64,000 nt of DNA, taken from JAEZBP01 sp963832725 (GTDB lineage: Bacteria; Myxococcota_A; Polyangia; Polyangiales; Sandaracinaceae). A program made the position numbers and the translations under genes. Each line of letters starts with the position of its first letter. Positions within the stretch are counted from its first letter, which is position 1. Shown one piece after another: positions 27,651-39,482 of this stretch. The notes under the pieces are model-generated. The model was given only the letters and a program-made list of their open reading frames with translations. It was not told the DNA's origin and did no database searches. Location: the NCBI GenBank assembly GCA_963832725.1, contig CAWHVG010000001.1, forward strand, positions 620,001-684,000, written 5' to 3'.

Positions 27651-28616
27651 GTGAGCTACAAGGACTATTACCGCGTGCTCGAAGTCGGGCGCGACGCGTC
27701 TGCCCAGGAGCTCCAGCGCGCCTACCGCAAGCTCGCGCGCAAGTACCACCCGGACGTCTCCAAGGAAGCGGACGCCGAGGCGCGCTTCAAGGAGATCCAA
27801 GAGGCCTACGAGGTGCTCAAGGATCCCGCGAAGCGACGGCTCTACGACAAGTACGGCACGCAGTGGAAGGCCATCAGCGAGGGACGCGCGCCGCCCCGCG
27901 GGGGCTACGACGCGTCCGACGTCCAGTTCGACTTCGGCCCCTTCGGCTTCGGCAGCAACGTCGACGACCTGCGCTCCGTCTTCGAGCAGGTCTTCGCCCA
28001 GCAGCGCCCGCCCGGCGCGCGCCGGAGCCCCCCGCGCGGGGCCGGCCGTCGCCGCGGCGATCAGGAGAGCCCGCTCGAGCTCGCGGTGACCGAGGCGTAC
28101 GCCGGAGGCAGCCGCGAACTCCAGCTCACCGACCCCGTCCGCGGCGGGCCGCGTCGTCTGACGGTGCAGGTCCCCGAGAAGGTCCGCGACGGGCAGCGCA
28201 TCCGCCTGAGCGGCCAGGGCGCCGGCGGCAGCGACCTCTACCTCGTGGTCAAGATCGTCCCCGGCGGCGGGTTCCGGCTCGAGGGCGACGACGTGCTGAC
28301 CAGCTTGCGGATCAGCCCCCCGGAGGCCGTGCTCGGCACCACGGCCGAGCTGGTCACGCTGGACGGCCGGGCCAAAGTCAAGATCCCGCCCGGCTCCTCG
28401 ACCGGACGCCGGATCCGCCTGCGCGGTCGCGGCTACCCGAATCGAGCGGGCGAGCGGGGCGACCTCTACGCCGAGATCCAGGTGGTCGTGCCCGCCGAAC
28501 CTTCGGAGGAAGAGCGGACGCTCTACGCCCGCCTGGCCGAAGATCTCGCGCTTCGATCCGCGCGGTTGACCCCGAAAAATCGCAGTCGACCTCCGCGCCG
28601 GAGCCAGGCACCATAG
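27651..28616 (+). CDS. DnaJ/CbpA-type co-chaperone
   Basis: 321 residues from GTG 27651. J-domain at residues 3-70 with HPD at 33-35 (KYHPDVSKEADAEARFKEIQ). A Gly/Arg/Pro-rich linker follows. There is no cysteine zinc-finger region; the C-terminal substrate-binding domains are present (LELAVTEAYAGGSRELQL, VRDGQRIRLSGQGAGG, PPEAVLGTTAELVTLDGRAK, GRRIRLRGRGYP). This is the CbpA class, which assists Hsp70. It ends 14 bases before a Ser/Thr kinase gene, so the two are likely cotranscribed. Confidence 0.9.
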   Translation: MSYKDYYRVLEVGRDASAQELQRAYRKLARKYHPDVSKEADAEARFKEIQEAYEVLKDPAKRRLYDKYGTQWKAISEGRAPPRGGYDASDVQFDFGPFGFGSNVDDLRSVFEQVFAQQRPPGARRSPPRGAGRRRGDQESPLELAVTEAYAGGSRELQLTDPVRGGPRRLTVQVPEKVRDGQRIRLSGQGAGGSDLYLVVKIVPGGGFRLEGDDVLTSLRISPPEAVLGTTAELVTLDGRAKVKIPPGSSTGRRIRLRGRGYPNRAGERGDLYAEIQVVVPAEPSEEERTLYARLAEDLALRSARLTPKNRSRPPRRSQAP

Positions 28617-28630
28617 AGATCGGTCGACCG

Positions 28631-30701
28631 ATGAACGATCCGCAGCGAAAGCCCACACCGAGCGTCCCGACCTTTCGGCCCGCCCGGTTGTCGGAACGGA
28701 CCACGGAGCCGGACGTCCCCTCGCCGCCGAAGGTCCCCGACGAGATGGACGAGATGGACGAGCTCGAGGGCCTGCTGACGGAGGCGGAGGCCCAGCTCGG
28801 CGAGGTCGAGGCGTTCGAGTCGCGGCGACCGCCGGCGCAGACGGACAGCCTCGTCGAATCGGGCCGCCCCCCCGAGGCGCCGCCGCGTCATCTGCCGACC
28901 ATCGGCGAGTTCGGTCCCTACGCCATCGTCGGTCGGCTCGCGCTCGGCGGCATGGCGGAGATCCTTCTCGCGCGCGAGGACGCCGAAGGCGCCGGCTCCC
29001 GCTACCTCGTGGTGAAGCGGATCCTTCCCGAGTACGAAAAGGATCAGGCGTTCGTCGAGATGTTCCTGGACGAGGCGCGGGTGATGATGCTCCTCAAGCA
29101 CCCGAACGTCTGTCACGTCTATCGCTTCGGACAGCAGGAAGGCACCCACTTCATCGCCATGGAGTGGGTCAATGGAGCCTCACTGGGAAAGCTGATCCGG
29201 CGCGCGCGAAAAACGGGCGGCATCCCCATCGCGACCGCCTGCAAGGTCATCGCACTGATCAGCGAAGCGCTGGACTACGCGCACATGGCGAAGGGCGAGG
29301 ACGGACGGCCGATGGGCATCGTCCACCGCGACGTCACGCCCGACAACCTGATGGTCAGCTACGACGGCTCGGTGAAGCTGCTCGATTTCGGCATCGCCAA
29401 GGCCGATGCGCGCTCCCACAAGACCCAAGCCGGCGTGGTGAAGGGCAAGTTCGCCTACATGGCGCCCGAGCAGTGCCGGGCCAAGGAGCTCGATCATCGC
29501 GTCGACATCTTCGCGCTCGGGGTGTGCCTCTTCGAGGCGCTGACCGGCCGCCCGCTCTACCGACGCGAGACCGAGTTCGAGACGATGGAGGCCATCGTCC
29601 GCGGGCCCATCCCGAAGCTCGCCGATCGCATGAAGAACCCGCCGCCGGAGCTCGAGGCGATCATCGCCCGATGCCTGGCGAAGAAAGCCGACGACCGCTT
29701 CTCCACGGCCGGCGAGCTCCAGGAGGCGCTCGACCGATTCGTGGCCAAGCGAGGCGAGGTCGTCACCGCCCGCCGCATCAAAGAGATGATGAGCAAGCTC
29801 TTCAAGGAAGAGATGCGGCGCGGGCCTACCGTCGACACCACCCCCTTCGGCAGCTCCTATCATCTGCAGACCTCGGACGCGCAGGCGATCGGCTTCACCG
29901 AAGACGCCGCGCCGGCCATCGACGACCTGCCCCTGCCCGACATCGACCTCGACCTCGAGCCGTCGGTGTCGCCGGGCTACGCGGGAGGGGCCGCGAGCAG
30001 CCTCTCCCCGGACGACTTCCGCCCCGGCGGCGCACCGAGCTCGCCTGCGTGGACGGCGGTCGGCGACCGACCGAACCCGACCGCGCCCCCGCGGACGATG
30101 CCGCGCTCGGAGGCTCCATCGGAGGGCGGAGGCACGCTGAAGTGGGTCCTGATCGGCGTCGCGGCCCTCGCGGCCATCGGCGGAGGCGCGTACTTCGCGA
30201 AGGACTACATCCTCCCGCCGCCACGGGAGGCGGCGGCGCCCGAGGTGCTCACCGGCACGCTCATCGTCAATAGCGAGCCGGCCGGGGCGACGGTCTTCGT
30301 CGACGACCACGAGGTCGGCGTCACCCCGGCGACGGTCTCGGATCTGTCCACAGGCAGCCACCAGGTCCGCGTGACCCTCGAAGGGCACGAGCCGCGCGAA
30401 GGATTCGATCGAGATCCGTGCCCACCGTACGCGGAGCGTGACCGAGCGCTTCGACACCGACGAACAAGCCCGAGAGCTGGAGGGCCAAACCGGCCGGCTG
30501 ACGCTGACCAGCCGCCCTCAGGTGCGCGTCTTCCTCCGCGGCGTCCCGCTCGGCCAGACACCGCTCTCGGACGTCGAGGTGCCCGCGGGTGTCCTCCCAC
30601 TCGAGCTCGAGACGCCTGACGGCCAGCGCTACCGGCGCGGCGTGGTCGTCCGCGCCGACGACTCCACCTCGGCGCACATCGATCTGACCGTCCCCGAGTG
30701 A
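28631..30701 (+). CDS. Ser/Thr protein kinase with C-terminal PEGA domains (one frame break)
   Basis: About 689 residues when joined. An acidic N-terminal region precedes the kinase domain: GRLALGGMAEI (near 101), VVK129, HRDVTPDN (232-239), DFG (252-254), MAPEQ, giving all catalytic residues. A linker rich in Ser/Pro/Asp follows, one membrane segment near residues 503-525 (WVLIGVAALAAIGGGAYFA), and two PEGA domains outside (GTLIVNSEPAGATVFVDDHE; GRLTLTSRPQVRVFLRGVPL). A base error near 30400 (CCGCGCGAAGG) shifts the frame after LEGHEPRE; one base later the text continues KDSIEIRAHRTRSVTERFDT to the stop at 30701. Typical myxobacterial membrane kinase; the trigger is unknown. Confidence 0.9.
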
Positions 30702-30895
30702 AGCGCGGATCGCCGGTCGGCCTCGTCCAGAGCCGGTTTCGTGCACCGGCAACGCTACTTTTCAGCCGCCGCGGTCGGCGCGTGCTCGGCAGGCCGCGAC
30801 GGAGCGGCGGGCCGTCCGCAGGCTGCTAGCATGGGCGGATGGAGGGCGGACGACCCCGGCGGAGCAGCGGCGCGCTGTCCCTGGATCCCGGGACC

Positions 30896-31903
30896 ATGCT
30901 GCGCGAGCATCCCGTCGATCCCTCGCTCGTGGAGGGCGCGCGCAACGCGGTGGGAACGTGCCTCGGCGTGGAGGCCGGCCAGCACGTCGTGCTGATCGTC
31001 GAGACCGGCTACGACGCGCTCGGCGCCGCGTTCTTGCGGGCTGCCGACGGGGTCGGTGCGAAGAGCGACGTCCACATCGTCGACGCACGCAAGGCGACGC
31101 GCGAGCCCTTCCTCCGCAACCTGAGCGCGCGGCTGATCCCGGCGGACGCGTCCCTCTTCGTCGGCGGCATCGAAGCGCTCCCGGCCGCGTTTCGGCACCA
31201 GCTGATCGACGCGGGCGGCGCGACACGGCGGCACGGCCACATGCCGGGGCTGACCACGGCGATGATGCAGCAATCGATGCGCACCGACTACCGCGAGGTG
31301 CAAGCGCTGTCCGAGCGCCTCGTGGCGCGGCTCGACAGCGACGTCACGATCCACGTCCGCTCGCCGCGCGGCACCGATCTCCTGCATCCGCTGCTCGCGC
31401 GCCCTGCACTGGCACGTGGAGGACGGGATCCTCCGCGCAGCGGGCTGGACGAACCTCCCGGCCGGCGAGCTGGTCACGCACCCGGTCGGCGCGGACGGCA
31501 TCCTGGTCCCGGACGGTGGCATGTGGGACGTGGGGGAAGCTCGGTGACGAACGCCGACCGACTCCGCTTCGTGTTCGAGGACGGCGCAGTCCGCACCATC
31601 GAAGGGGGCGCGGGCACCACGCCCGACGCGCTGCTCGCGCAGCTCGACACCCAGGCCAACGGCCGGCGCCTCGGCCAGATCGGCCTCGGCACCAACGTCG
31701 GCGTGGTCGCGGCGGTCGGGAACCTCTTGCAGGACCTGAAGATGCCCGGCTTCCACGCCGTGCTCGGCCACACCAGCCCCGAGCACACGGGAGCCAGCTG
31801 GAGCAGCGAGGTCGAGGTGCCCCTCCTGGTCCGCCGCGCCGACGTGGACGTCGAAGGAACGCCCATCCTGCGCAACGGCCGCTACGTCGCGCCCTGGGTC
31901 TGA
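30896..31903 (+). CDS. M29-like aminopeptidase (two compensating frame breaks)
   Basis: About 335 residues from ATG 30896; an in-frame ATG at 30839 would add 19 residues. The N-terminus (GVEAGQHVVLIVETGYDALG) and C-terminus (RRLGQIGLGTNVGVVAAVGN, VLGHTSPEHTGASWSSEVEV, ADVDVEGTPILRNG) match the thermophilic metallo-aminopeptidase M29 group. Between about 31405 and 31545 the protein reads sensibly only in another frame: LHWHVEDGILRAAGWTNLPA, GELVTHPVGADGILVPDGGM. The unshifted reading there is Arg/Pro-rich. Two opposite indels explain this. The middle Glu and His residues that would hold the two metals lie in these segments. Assignment rests on motif order, so the substrate is not proposed. Confidence 0.72.
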   Translation: MLREHPVDPSLVEGARNAVGTCLGVEAGQHVVLIVETGYDALGAAFLRAADGVGAKSDVHIVDARKATREPFLRNLSARLIPADASLFVGGIEALPAAFRHQLIDAGGATRRHGHMPGLTTAMMQQSMRTDYREVQALSERLVARLDSDVTIHVRSPRGTDLLHPLLARPALARGGRDPPRSGLDEPPGRRAGHAPGRRGRHPGPGRWHVGRGGSSVTNADRLRFVFEDGAVRTIEGGAGTTPDALLAQLDTQANGRRLGQIGLGTNVGVVAAVGNLLQDLKMPGFHAVLGHTSPEHTGASWSSEVEVPLLVRRADVDVEGTPILRNGRYVAPWV

Positions 31904-31935
31904 GCGCGCGAGGCTCGCGAACCGACCCCCGCCTC

Positions 31936-33417
<1,482 letters not shown>

Positions 33418-33421
<4 letters not shown>

Positions 33422-33885
33422 CCAGCCCTCCGGAGCGGCAGGGCCGCGTGTACGCCCGAGCTCTCGGCGGCGAGCTGCTCCTCCAGCAGATCGGCCCAGG
33501 CTGCGATGTAGCGGACCACGTGTCCGCGCCGGCGCTGATCGAGCACGCGCTCTCCTTCCGGCAGGCGGCGGCGCACGGCGGGATCGTCGAGCCGCTCGAG
33601 GTGCCCGATGTCGGCCAGCGAAAGCCCCGCGTCGAGCACCTCGCCGAGGATGTGATCGATCGGATAGCCGCTCGTCGGGCAGTAGTCGACCGCGTGCTCG
33701 CCCCAGTCACCCGCCTTCTGCACCGCGAGCCGGTGAATCTCCTCGCGCGAGCGCTTCGTGAGGGTCTGCACCAGATGCCCGCAGTTGCACGCGCCCTGGT
33801 GCGTCCACTGGTAGCGCGACCCGGCCGCGATCCGCGCGGCGGTCGTCCGCAAAGCGGCGATCAGGGTTCGGTTCGGCCTGGCCAT
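33418..33885 (-). CDS. Conserved hypothetical protein with Cys-x-Cys-x-His motif
   Basis: 155 residues. No signal peptide. Residues 33-37 read CNCGH (in QGACNCGHLVQTLTKRSREE) and C69 occurs in DYCPTSGYPID, which might bind a metal. A helical region with DIGHLERLDDPAVRRRLPEG follows. I recall similar uncharacterised proteins from myxobacteria and Bacteroidota but no known role. Its stop overlaps the GTG of the HtrA-type protease gene, so coupled translation is likely. Confidence 0.75.
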
Positions 33886-33933
33886 CGGATCACCTCCGCG
33901 ATGTGTACTACCACAGCAGGCCGCTGGCGAACC

Positions 33934-34344
33934 TCAGCGCACCGCGGTCGCGGTCGCCTCGTTCTCGAAGAGCGCCGCTCGCTCCTCGCCCGAGAGCGCG
34001 CGGACGATGCCGTCCAGCGCCGCGGGCGCGCTGGCCTCGCCGATGACGCCGAGCACCGCGCGCACGTGGCGGAGCGCGACGTCGACGCTGACGCCCTCGC
34101 GCGTCGCCACCCGCCGGAGCAGCTCGTCGAGCCCGAAGCGCGTCGCGCCGCCGTCCGTCCGCTCGAGGAAGCTCCCCAGCTCGGGCGGGAGCTGCGCCGC
34201 CAGCGGGTGCGCCTGCGAAGCCAGCACCCGCTCGCCGAGGGTGGTGAGCACCGCGCCGAGCACAGCGACCGCAGCGTCACGCGACCCCAGCCCGCATCGG
34301 TCTCGCACCCGCCCCACGATCGCGTCGTACCTCTCGAGCTTCAT
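33934..34344 (-). CDS. DUF2267-like small protein
   Basis: 136 residues from ATG 34344 with GGAGGAGAG just upstream. Entirely helical: ERYDAIVGRVRDRCGL, AVLGAVLTTLGERVLASQAH, LAAQLPPELGSFLERTDGG and two short repeated helices with VDVALRHVRAVLGVIGE. The order (paired helical repeats, AAQLP, LR.V) fits DUF2267, found in many bacteria and sometimes linked to stress. Function unknown. It is followed 48 bases later by the CNCGH protein gene on the same strand. Confidence 0.7.
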   Translation of the reverse strand: MKLERYDAIVGRVRDRCGLGSRDAAVAVLGAVLTTLGERVLASQAHPLAAQLPPELGSFLERTDGGATRFGLDELLRRVATREGVSVDVALRHVRAVLGVIGEASAPAALDGIVRALSGEERAALFENEATATAVR

Positions 34345-34594
34345 GATCTCTCCTCCGGGAGCGACCTGGCGGCGCTCCCCGAGCGTTGCTAGCCACCCGG
34401 CACCGCCGACCAACGCGGTGACTTCCGGCGCGGACACGCGAATTGTCGCGTCATCTCCGCGAAAGAGGCGCCCCGCCCCACCTCGGTCGACCTCCGCCGC
34501 CGAGTGTGGCACGGTTCGCCCCCCCGCCGGCCCCAGCCCCTCACCCCACATCCCGGGTCGATTTGACAAACCCGGGGGCGCGCCAACAAAACCG

Positions 34595-37446
34595 ATGCCC
34601 GTGACCAAGTCGCTCGTCATCGTCGAGTCCCCTGCGAAGGCCCGCACCATCGCGGGCTACCTGGGCCGCGGCTTCGTCGTCGAATCGTCCATCGGACACA
34701 TCCGCGACCTGCCCCGCAGGGCCAGCGAGTGCCCGCTGAATACAAGGGCACCTCGTGGGCCCGCCTCGGAGTCGACGTCGACCACGAGTTCAAGCCGCTC
34801 TACATCGTCGACCCGGATAAGAAGCAGCACATCAGCAAGCTGAAGAAGCTGCTCAAGGAGGCCGACCAGCTCTACCTCGCGACCGATGAAGACCGCGAGG
34901 GAGAGTCGATCGCCTGGCACCTCCTCGAGGTCCTGAACCCGAAGGTGCCGGTCAAGCGCATGGTGTTCCACGAGATCACCAAGCGCGCGATCCAGGAGGC
35001 CATCGAGCACCCGCGCGAGATCGACCGCCGGCTCGTCGACGCCCAGGAGGCGCGCCGCATCCTCGACCGCCTCTTCGGCTACGAGGTCTCGCCGGTCCTC
35101 TGGAAGAAGGTCATGCCGAAGCTCTCGGCCGGCCGCGTCCAGAGCGTCGCCACCCGCATCATCGTGGAGCGCGAGCGGCAGCGGATGCGCTTCCGCAAGG
35201 CGAGCTACTGGGACCTCGAGGCCACGCTGGCCAAGAAGACCGACGGCGCGGAGCTGACCGCGACCATGACGGCGCTCGATGGAAAGCGCCTCGCGACCGG
35301 CAAGGACTTCGACCTCGAGGGCCGGCTCACCAAAGACGCGGTCGTCCTCGACGAGACCGGCGTGAAGCGGCTCGTCGGCGAGCTCGAGCACGCCGACTTC
35401 AGCGTCGGCTCGGTCGAGCGCAAGCCCTACCGCCGCTCGCCCTACCCGCCCTTCATGACGTCCACCCTCCAGCAGGAGGCCGGGCGCAAGCTGCGCTTCA
35501 GCGCGCAGACCACGATGCGGGTGGCGCAGCGTCTCTACGAGAACGGCTACATCACCTACATGCGTACCGACTCGACGACGCTGAGCGAGTCGGCCGTCGC
35601 CGCGGCGCGCAAGCTGATCGCGCAGGAGTACGGGCAGGAGTACCTCCCGGCCAAGCCGCGCGTGCACGCCAGCAAGGTGAAGAACGCGCAGGAGGCCCAC
35701 GAAGCCATCCGCCCGGCCGGCGACACCTTCCGCATGCCCGACGCGGTTGCGCGCGAGGTCGGCAAAGACGAGGCGCGCCTCTACGAGCTGATCTGGAAGC
35801 GCACCGTGGCCTCGCAGATGGAAGACGTGCGCGGCGAGACCCTGCAGGTGAAGATCGAGGGCCGGGTTTCCTCGGGCAGCAAGGTCGAGCTCTCGGTCAG
35901 CGGGCGGACCATCCAGTTCCCGGGCTTCTACCGCGCGTACGTCGAGGGCTCGGACGACCCCGAGGCGGAGCTCGAGACCCGCGAGAAGCACCTCCCGGCG
36001 CTCGCCCAGGGCGAGGGGCTGCTCGGCAAGCACTTCACGCCGAAGGACCACGAGACGCAGCCGCCCGCGCGCTACACCGAGGCGTCGCTGGTGCGCGCGC
36101 TCGAGGAGATGGGCGTCGGCCGCCCGTCCACCTACGCGTCGATCATCGGCACCATCCAGGACCGCGGCTACGTCTGGAAGAAGGGCTCGGCGCTCGTCCC
36201 CTCGTTCACCGCGTTCGCCGTGGTGAGCCTGCTCGAGCAGCACTTCCCGCAGCTCGTGGACTACGCGTTCACCGCGCGGATGGAGGACGAGCTCGACGCC
36301 ATCGCCAACGGCAACGAGGCCGTGGTGCCGTGGCTGCACCGCTTCTACTTCGGGCCCGACGGGCAGCCGTTGCCGAGGGCGCAGGGCCCTGCCAACGAGA
36401 ACGGCGTCCGCATGAAGGTCGGCCTCAAGGAGATGGTCGAGGACCGCCTCGGCGAGATCGACGCCCGCGAGATCAACAGCCTGCCGATCGGTGAGGACGA
36501 TCAGGGCCGCACGATCGTGGTGCGGGTGGGCCGCTACGGCGCGTATCTGCAGCGCGGCGACGACAAGGCGAGCCTGCCGGAGGCGATGCCCCCCGACGAG
36601 CTGAGCGTCGAGAAGGCCGTCGAGCTGCTCGAGGCGCCGAGCGGAGACCGCGAGCTCGGCAACGATCCCGCGACCGGCGAGCCGGTGATCGCGCGGGCGG
36701 GCCGCTTCGGCCCCTACGTACAGCTCGGCGAGGGCGGCGCGGACCGCAAGGAGAAGCCGAAGACGGCATCGCTCTTCAAGAGCATGGCGCTCGACACCCT
36801 CACGCTCGACGAGGCGCTGATGCTCCTCACCCTGCCGCGCGAGGTGGGCGTCGACGAGGATGAGCCGGTCAAGGCGCTCAACGGTCGCTACGGCCCCTAC
36901 ATCCAGAAGGGCAAGGAGACGCGCAGCCTCGAGAGCGAAGCGCAGATCTTCACGATCACGCTCGAGGAGGCCAAGGCGCTCCTGGCGCAGCCCAAGAAGC
37001 GCGGCGGCCGGCGCTCCACGGAGCCGCTCCGCACGCTCGGCGCGGATCCCGTCAGCGGTGAGCCCATCCAGGTGAAGGAGGGCCGCTTCGGACCCTACGT
37101 CACCGACGGCGAGACGATGGCCTCGCTTCGCAAGGGCGACACCATCGAAGAGGTCACCACCGACCGCGCGGCGGAGCTCTTGCGCTTGCGGCGCGAGCGG
37201 GGGCCCTCGAAGAAGAAGAGGGCCAGCAGCAAGAAGAGCCCGGCCAAGAAGAGCACCAAGAAGGCCGCCGCGAAGAAGACCACCGCGAAGAAGGCCACCG
37301 CCAAGAAGGCCAGCAGCAAGAAGGCCAGCAGCAAGAAGAGCTCGGCCAAGAAGAGCGGCGCCAAGAAGGCCGCCAGCACGAAGAAAGCGGCGGACGCCGA
37401 GGCGCCACACAGCGGCGAGGAGCGCGCCGAAGACGCGGGCTTCTGA
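34595..37446 (+). CDS. topA: DNA topoisomerase I with histone-like lysine tail (one frame break)
   Basis: About 950 residues. ATG 34595 begins MPVTKSLVIVESPAKARTIA, the TOPRIM start; a missing base near 34728 (AGCGAGTGCCC) separates RDLPRRASE from VPAEYKGTSWARLGVDV. The TOPRIM acidic motif is DEDREGES and the catalytic Tyr is in YITYMRTDSTT near residue 318. Unlike E. coli TopA there are no zinc-ribbon Cys clusters; instead three topo C-terminal repeats are seen (GRFGPYVQLGEGG, GRYGPYIQKGKET, GRFGPYVTDGE). The last 80 residues are KKSPAKKSTKKAAAKK-type, similar to histone H1 tails. Relaxes negative supercoils. Being essential, the break is a sequence error. Confidence 0.95.
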
Positions 37447-37500
37447 ACCGCTCTTCGAGCCTCTCCGAGTGCCATCGGACCGCGGAAACGAGGCACGAGC

Positions 37501-38355
37501 ATGAACGTCCTGATCGCCGGCTGCGGCTACGTCGGCTCTGCGCTCGCCACCGAGCTGGCGCAGGCGGGGCACCGCGTGTGGGGTCTCCGACGCAGCGAGA
37601 GCCCGCTGCCGCCGGGCGTGACGCCCGTTCGAGCCGACCTCGCCGACCCGACCACGCTCGGCTCGATCGACGCCGCGGTGGACCGGCTGGTCTACGCCGC
37701 GAGCCCCGGCGAGCGGAGCGAGGCGGCCTACGAGGACACCTACGTGCGCGGGCTCGAGAACGTCCTCGAGGCGCTCGCGCGCAAGAACGCGCCGCTCGCG
37801 CGGGTCGTGCTCACGACCAGCACGGCGGTCTACGGGCAGGACGGCGGCGAGCAGGTCGACGAGAGCTCGCCGACCGAGCCCGAGAGCTTCTCCGGCCGCT
37901 GTCTGCTCCGCGGCGAGGCCGTATTGGCGGGAGGCTCCTTCGAGGGCGTCGCGCTCCGGCTGGCCGGCATCTACGGGCCCGGCCGCACCTGGCTGATCCG
38001 CCGCGTGCAAGCGGGCGAAGTGCGGGTCGACCCGCCGGGCGCCACACCGCGCTACGGAAACCGCATCCACCTTCGCGACTGCGCCGGCGCGCTCGCCCAC
38101 CTGCTCGCCGCGCCCGAGGTCGAGCCCGTCTACGTGGGCGTGGACGACGCGCCCGTCCCGCTGGCCGACGTGTACCGCTTCGTGGCCGAGCTGCTCGGCG
38201 TGGAGCCGCCGCCGGTCGGGCCGTCCGAGCGAGGCCGCGGCGGCAACAAGCGCTGCGACAACGCGCGCCTCCGGGCCAGCGGCTACGACCTCCGCGTGCC
38301 GACCTACCGCGAAGGCTACCCCGACATCGTCCGCGCCTATCTCGAGCAGAGCTGA
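37501..38355 (+). CDS. NAD-dependent epimerase/dehydratase family protein
   Basis: 284 residues; extended SDR. The cofactor motif is GCGYVGSALA at residues 7-16. STAVYGQ and RLAGIYGPGR are family blocks; the Tyr of STAVYG is present but the usual YxxxK is not obvious, as in the YeeZ-type subgroup (RCLLRGEAVL follows instead). This subgroup has no firm substrate. It starts 55 bases after topA on the same strand and is followed by the large tandem repeat. Confidence 0.83.
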   Translation: MNVLIAGCGYVGSALATELAQAGHRVWGLRRSESPLPPGVTPVRADLADPTTLGSIDAAVDRLVYAASPGERSEAAYEDTYVRGLENVLEALARKNAPLARVVLTTSTAVYGQDGGEQVDESSPTEPESFSGRCLLRGEAVLAGGSFEGVALRLAGIYGPGRTWLIRRVQAGEVRVDPPGATPRYGNRIHLRDCAGALAHLLAAPEVEPVYVGVDDAPVPLADVYRFVAELLGVEPPPVGPSERGRGGNKRCDNARLRASGYDLRVPTYREGYPDIVRAYLEQS

Positions 38356-38358
38356 GCG

Positions 38359-38900
38359 TCGGTCGCGCCCCTGAAGTCGGCTGACGCGCCTCGGCAGTCG
38401 GTCGCAGCGCCTTTGCAGTCGGTCGCAGCGACTTTGCAGTCGGTCGCAGCGACTCTGCAGTCCGTTGACGCGCCCCTGCGGTCGGGCGCGGGGACCCTTG
38501 CAGTCGGTCGACGCCGCGTTGCAGTCGGTCGCAGCGCCTTTGCAGTCCGTTGACGCGCCCCTGCGGTCGGGCGCGGGGACCCTTGCAGTTGGTCGACGCC
38601 GCGTTGCAGTCGGTCGCAGCGACTCTGCAGTCCGTTGACGCGCCCCTGCGGTCGGGCGCGGGGACCCTTGCAGTTGGTCGACGCCGTGTTGCAGTCGGGC
38701 GCAGCGACTTTGCAGTCCGTTGACGCGCCCCTGCAGTCCGTTGACGCGCCCCTGCGGTCGGGCGCGGGGACCCTTGCAGTTGGTCGACGCCGCGTTGCAG
38801 TCGGTCGCAGCAACTTTGCAGTCGGTCGCAGCGACTCTGCAGTCCGTTGAGCGCCCCGCGGTCGGTCGCAGCGACTCTGCAGTCCGTTGACGCGCGTTGC
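38359..38900. repeat. Composite tandem repeat: 21-22 bp units in an 85-bp higher-order repeat
   Basis: Four related subunits follow each other: GCAGTCGGTCGCAGCGACTT type, GCAGTCCGTTGACGCGCCCC type, GCGGTCGGGCGCGGGGACCC type and GCAGTTGGTCGACGCCGCGT type. The 22-bp third subunit begins at about 38478, 38563, 38648 and 38754, so the higher-order period is 85, 85 and 106 bp; the last includes one duplicated 21-bp unit. No unique spacers, so not CRISPR. The array fills the gap between the epimerase gene and the convergent NUDIX gene. Confidence 0.92.
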
Positions 38901-38922
38901 CGTCCGCCGGCGCATGCAGGGG

Positions 38923-39336
38923 TCAGCCGCTCGAATCGAGGGCGGCGGCGCTCTCGATGGCGTCGGCGAGCCGCGTGAGGGTGCTCCGGGCCCGGAACTC
39001 GGCCGGCGTCCACCACGCGTGGTCGTCGTGCTCGCGAGAGCGGCGCACCTCGCCGGCGACGCGCTCGGCGCGATAGACGACCACGACCATCGGCGCCTCG
39101 TTCCGCCTCGCCGCGTAGGCGTCGACCGGCCGCGGATCGATGCGGACCTCGAGCCCGCACTCCTCCTCAATCTCGCGGACCATCGCGTCGAGCGGCTCCT
39201 CCCCCGGCTCGACCCTCCCCGAGAGCGTCTCCCACAGCCCGGCGCCCGCGTCCTTGTCGGCCGAGCGGCGCATCGCGAGCACGCGCCCCTCGCCGTCGAA
39301 GATCACCGCCGCCACCGCCACCACGAACGCGCTCAT
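38923..39336 (-). CDS. NUDIX hydrolase
   Basis: 137 residues from ATG 39336. A complete Nudix box G-x5-E-x7-REIEEECGL is present in GRVEPGEEPLDAMVREIEEE. The front strand AAVIFDGEGRVLAMRRS and the late WWTPAEF support the fold. Members hydrolyse nucleoside diphosphates linked to another group; the ADP-ribose or dinucleotide subgroups are possible but no selector motif was recognised. It converges on the tandem repeat and diverges from the aldolase gene. Confidence 0.88.
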   Translation of the reverse strand: MSAFVVAVAAVIFDGEGRVLAMRRSADKDAGAGLWETLSGRVEPGEEPLDAMVREIEEECGLEVRIDPRPVDAYAARRNEAPMVVVVYRAERVAGEVRRSREHDDHAWWTPAEFRARSTLTRLADAIESAAALDSSG

Positions 39337-39482
39337 GGGCCGGGATGGTATCAGCCGCGCCGACCGCGACGGAGCGCATCCCGTGCAACGGCGCGTGAAA
39401 CAGCTGGACGCTTCGGGGACGCCGCGAGGCCGCCGTTCCGCCTTCACGAGCGCGCAGCACGCCCTCTGCTCTCGCCTGCCGC

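Noticed and set aside
27470..30619. 1049-codon plus-strand frame as a giant kinase
   Set aside because: The first part is out of frame with the clear DnaJ-like gene; the kinase starts at 28631.
34657..38100. 1147-codon minus-strand open frame opposite topA
   Set aside because: Leu/Arg/Gly-rich shadow of a well-conserved gene; no motif.
38359..38900. Possible CRISPR array from regular 21-22 bp repeats
   Set aside because: Units are head-to-tail without unique spacers, follow an 85-bp higher-order period, and no cas genes are near.
38337..39170. Minus-strand repeat protein (CDRLQ-like repeats) across the tandem array
   Set aside because: Units of 21 and 22 bp do not keep one frame, and the frame overlaps the NUDIX gene in another frame; better seen as non-coding repeat.
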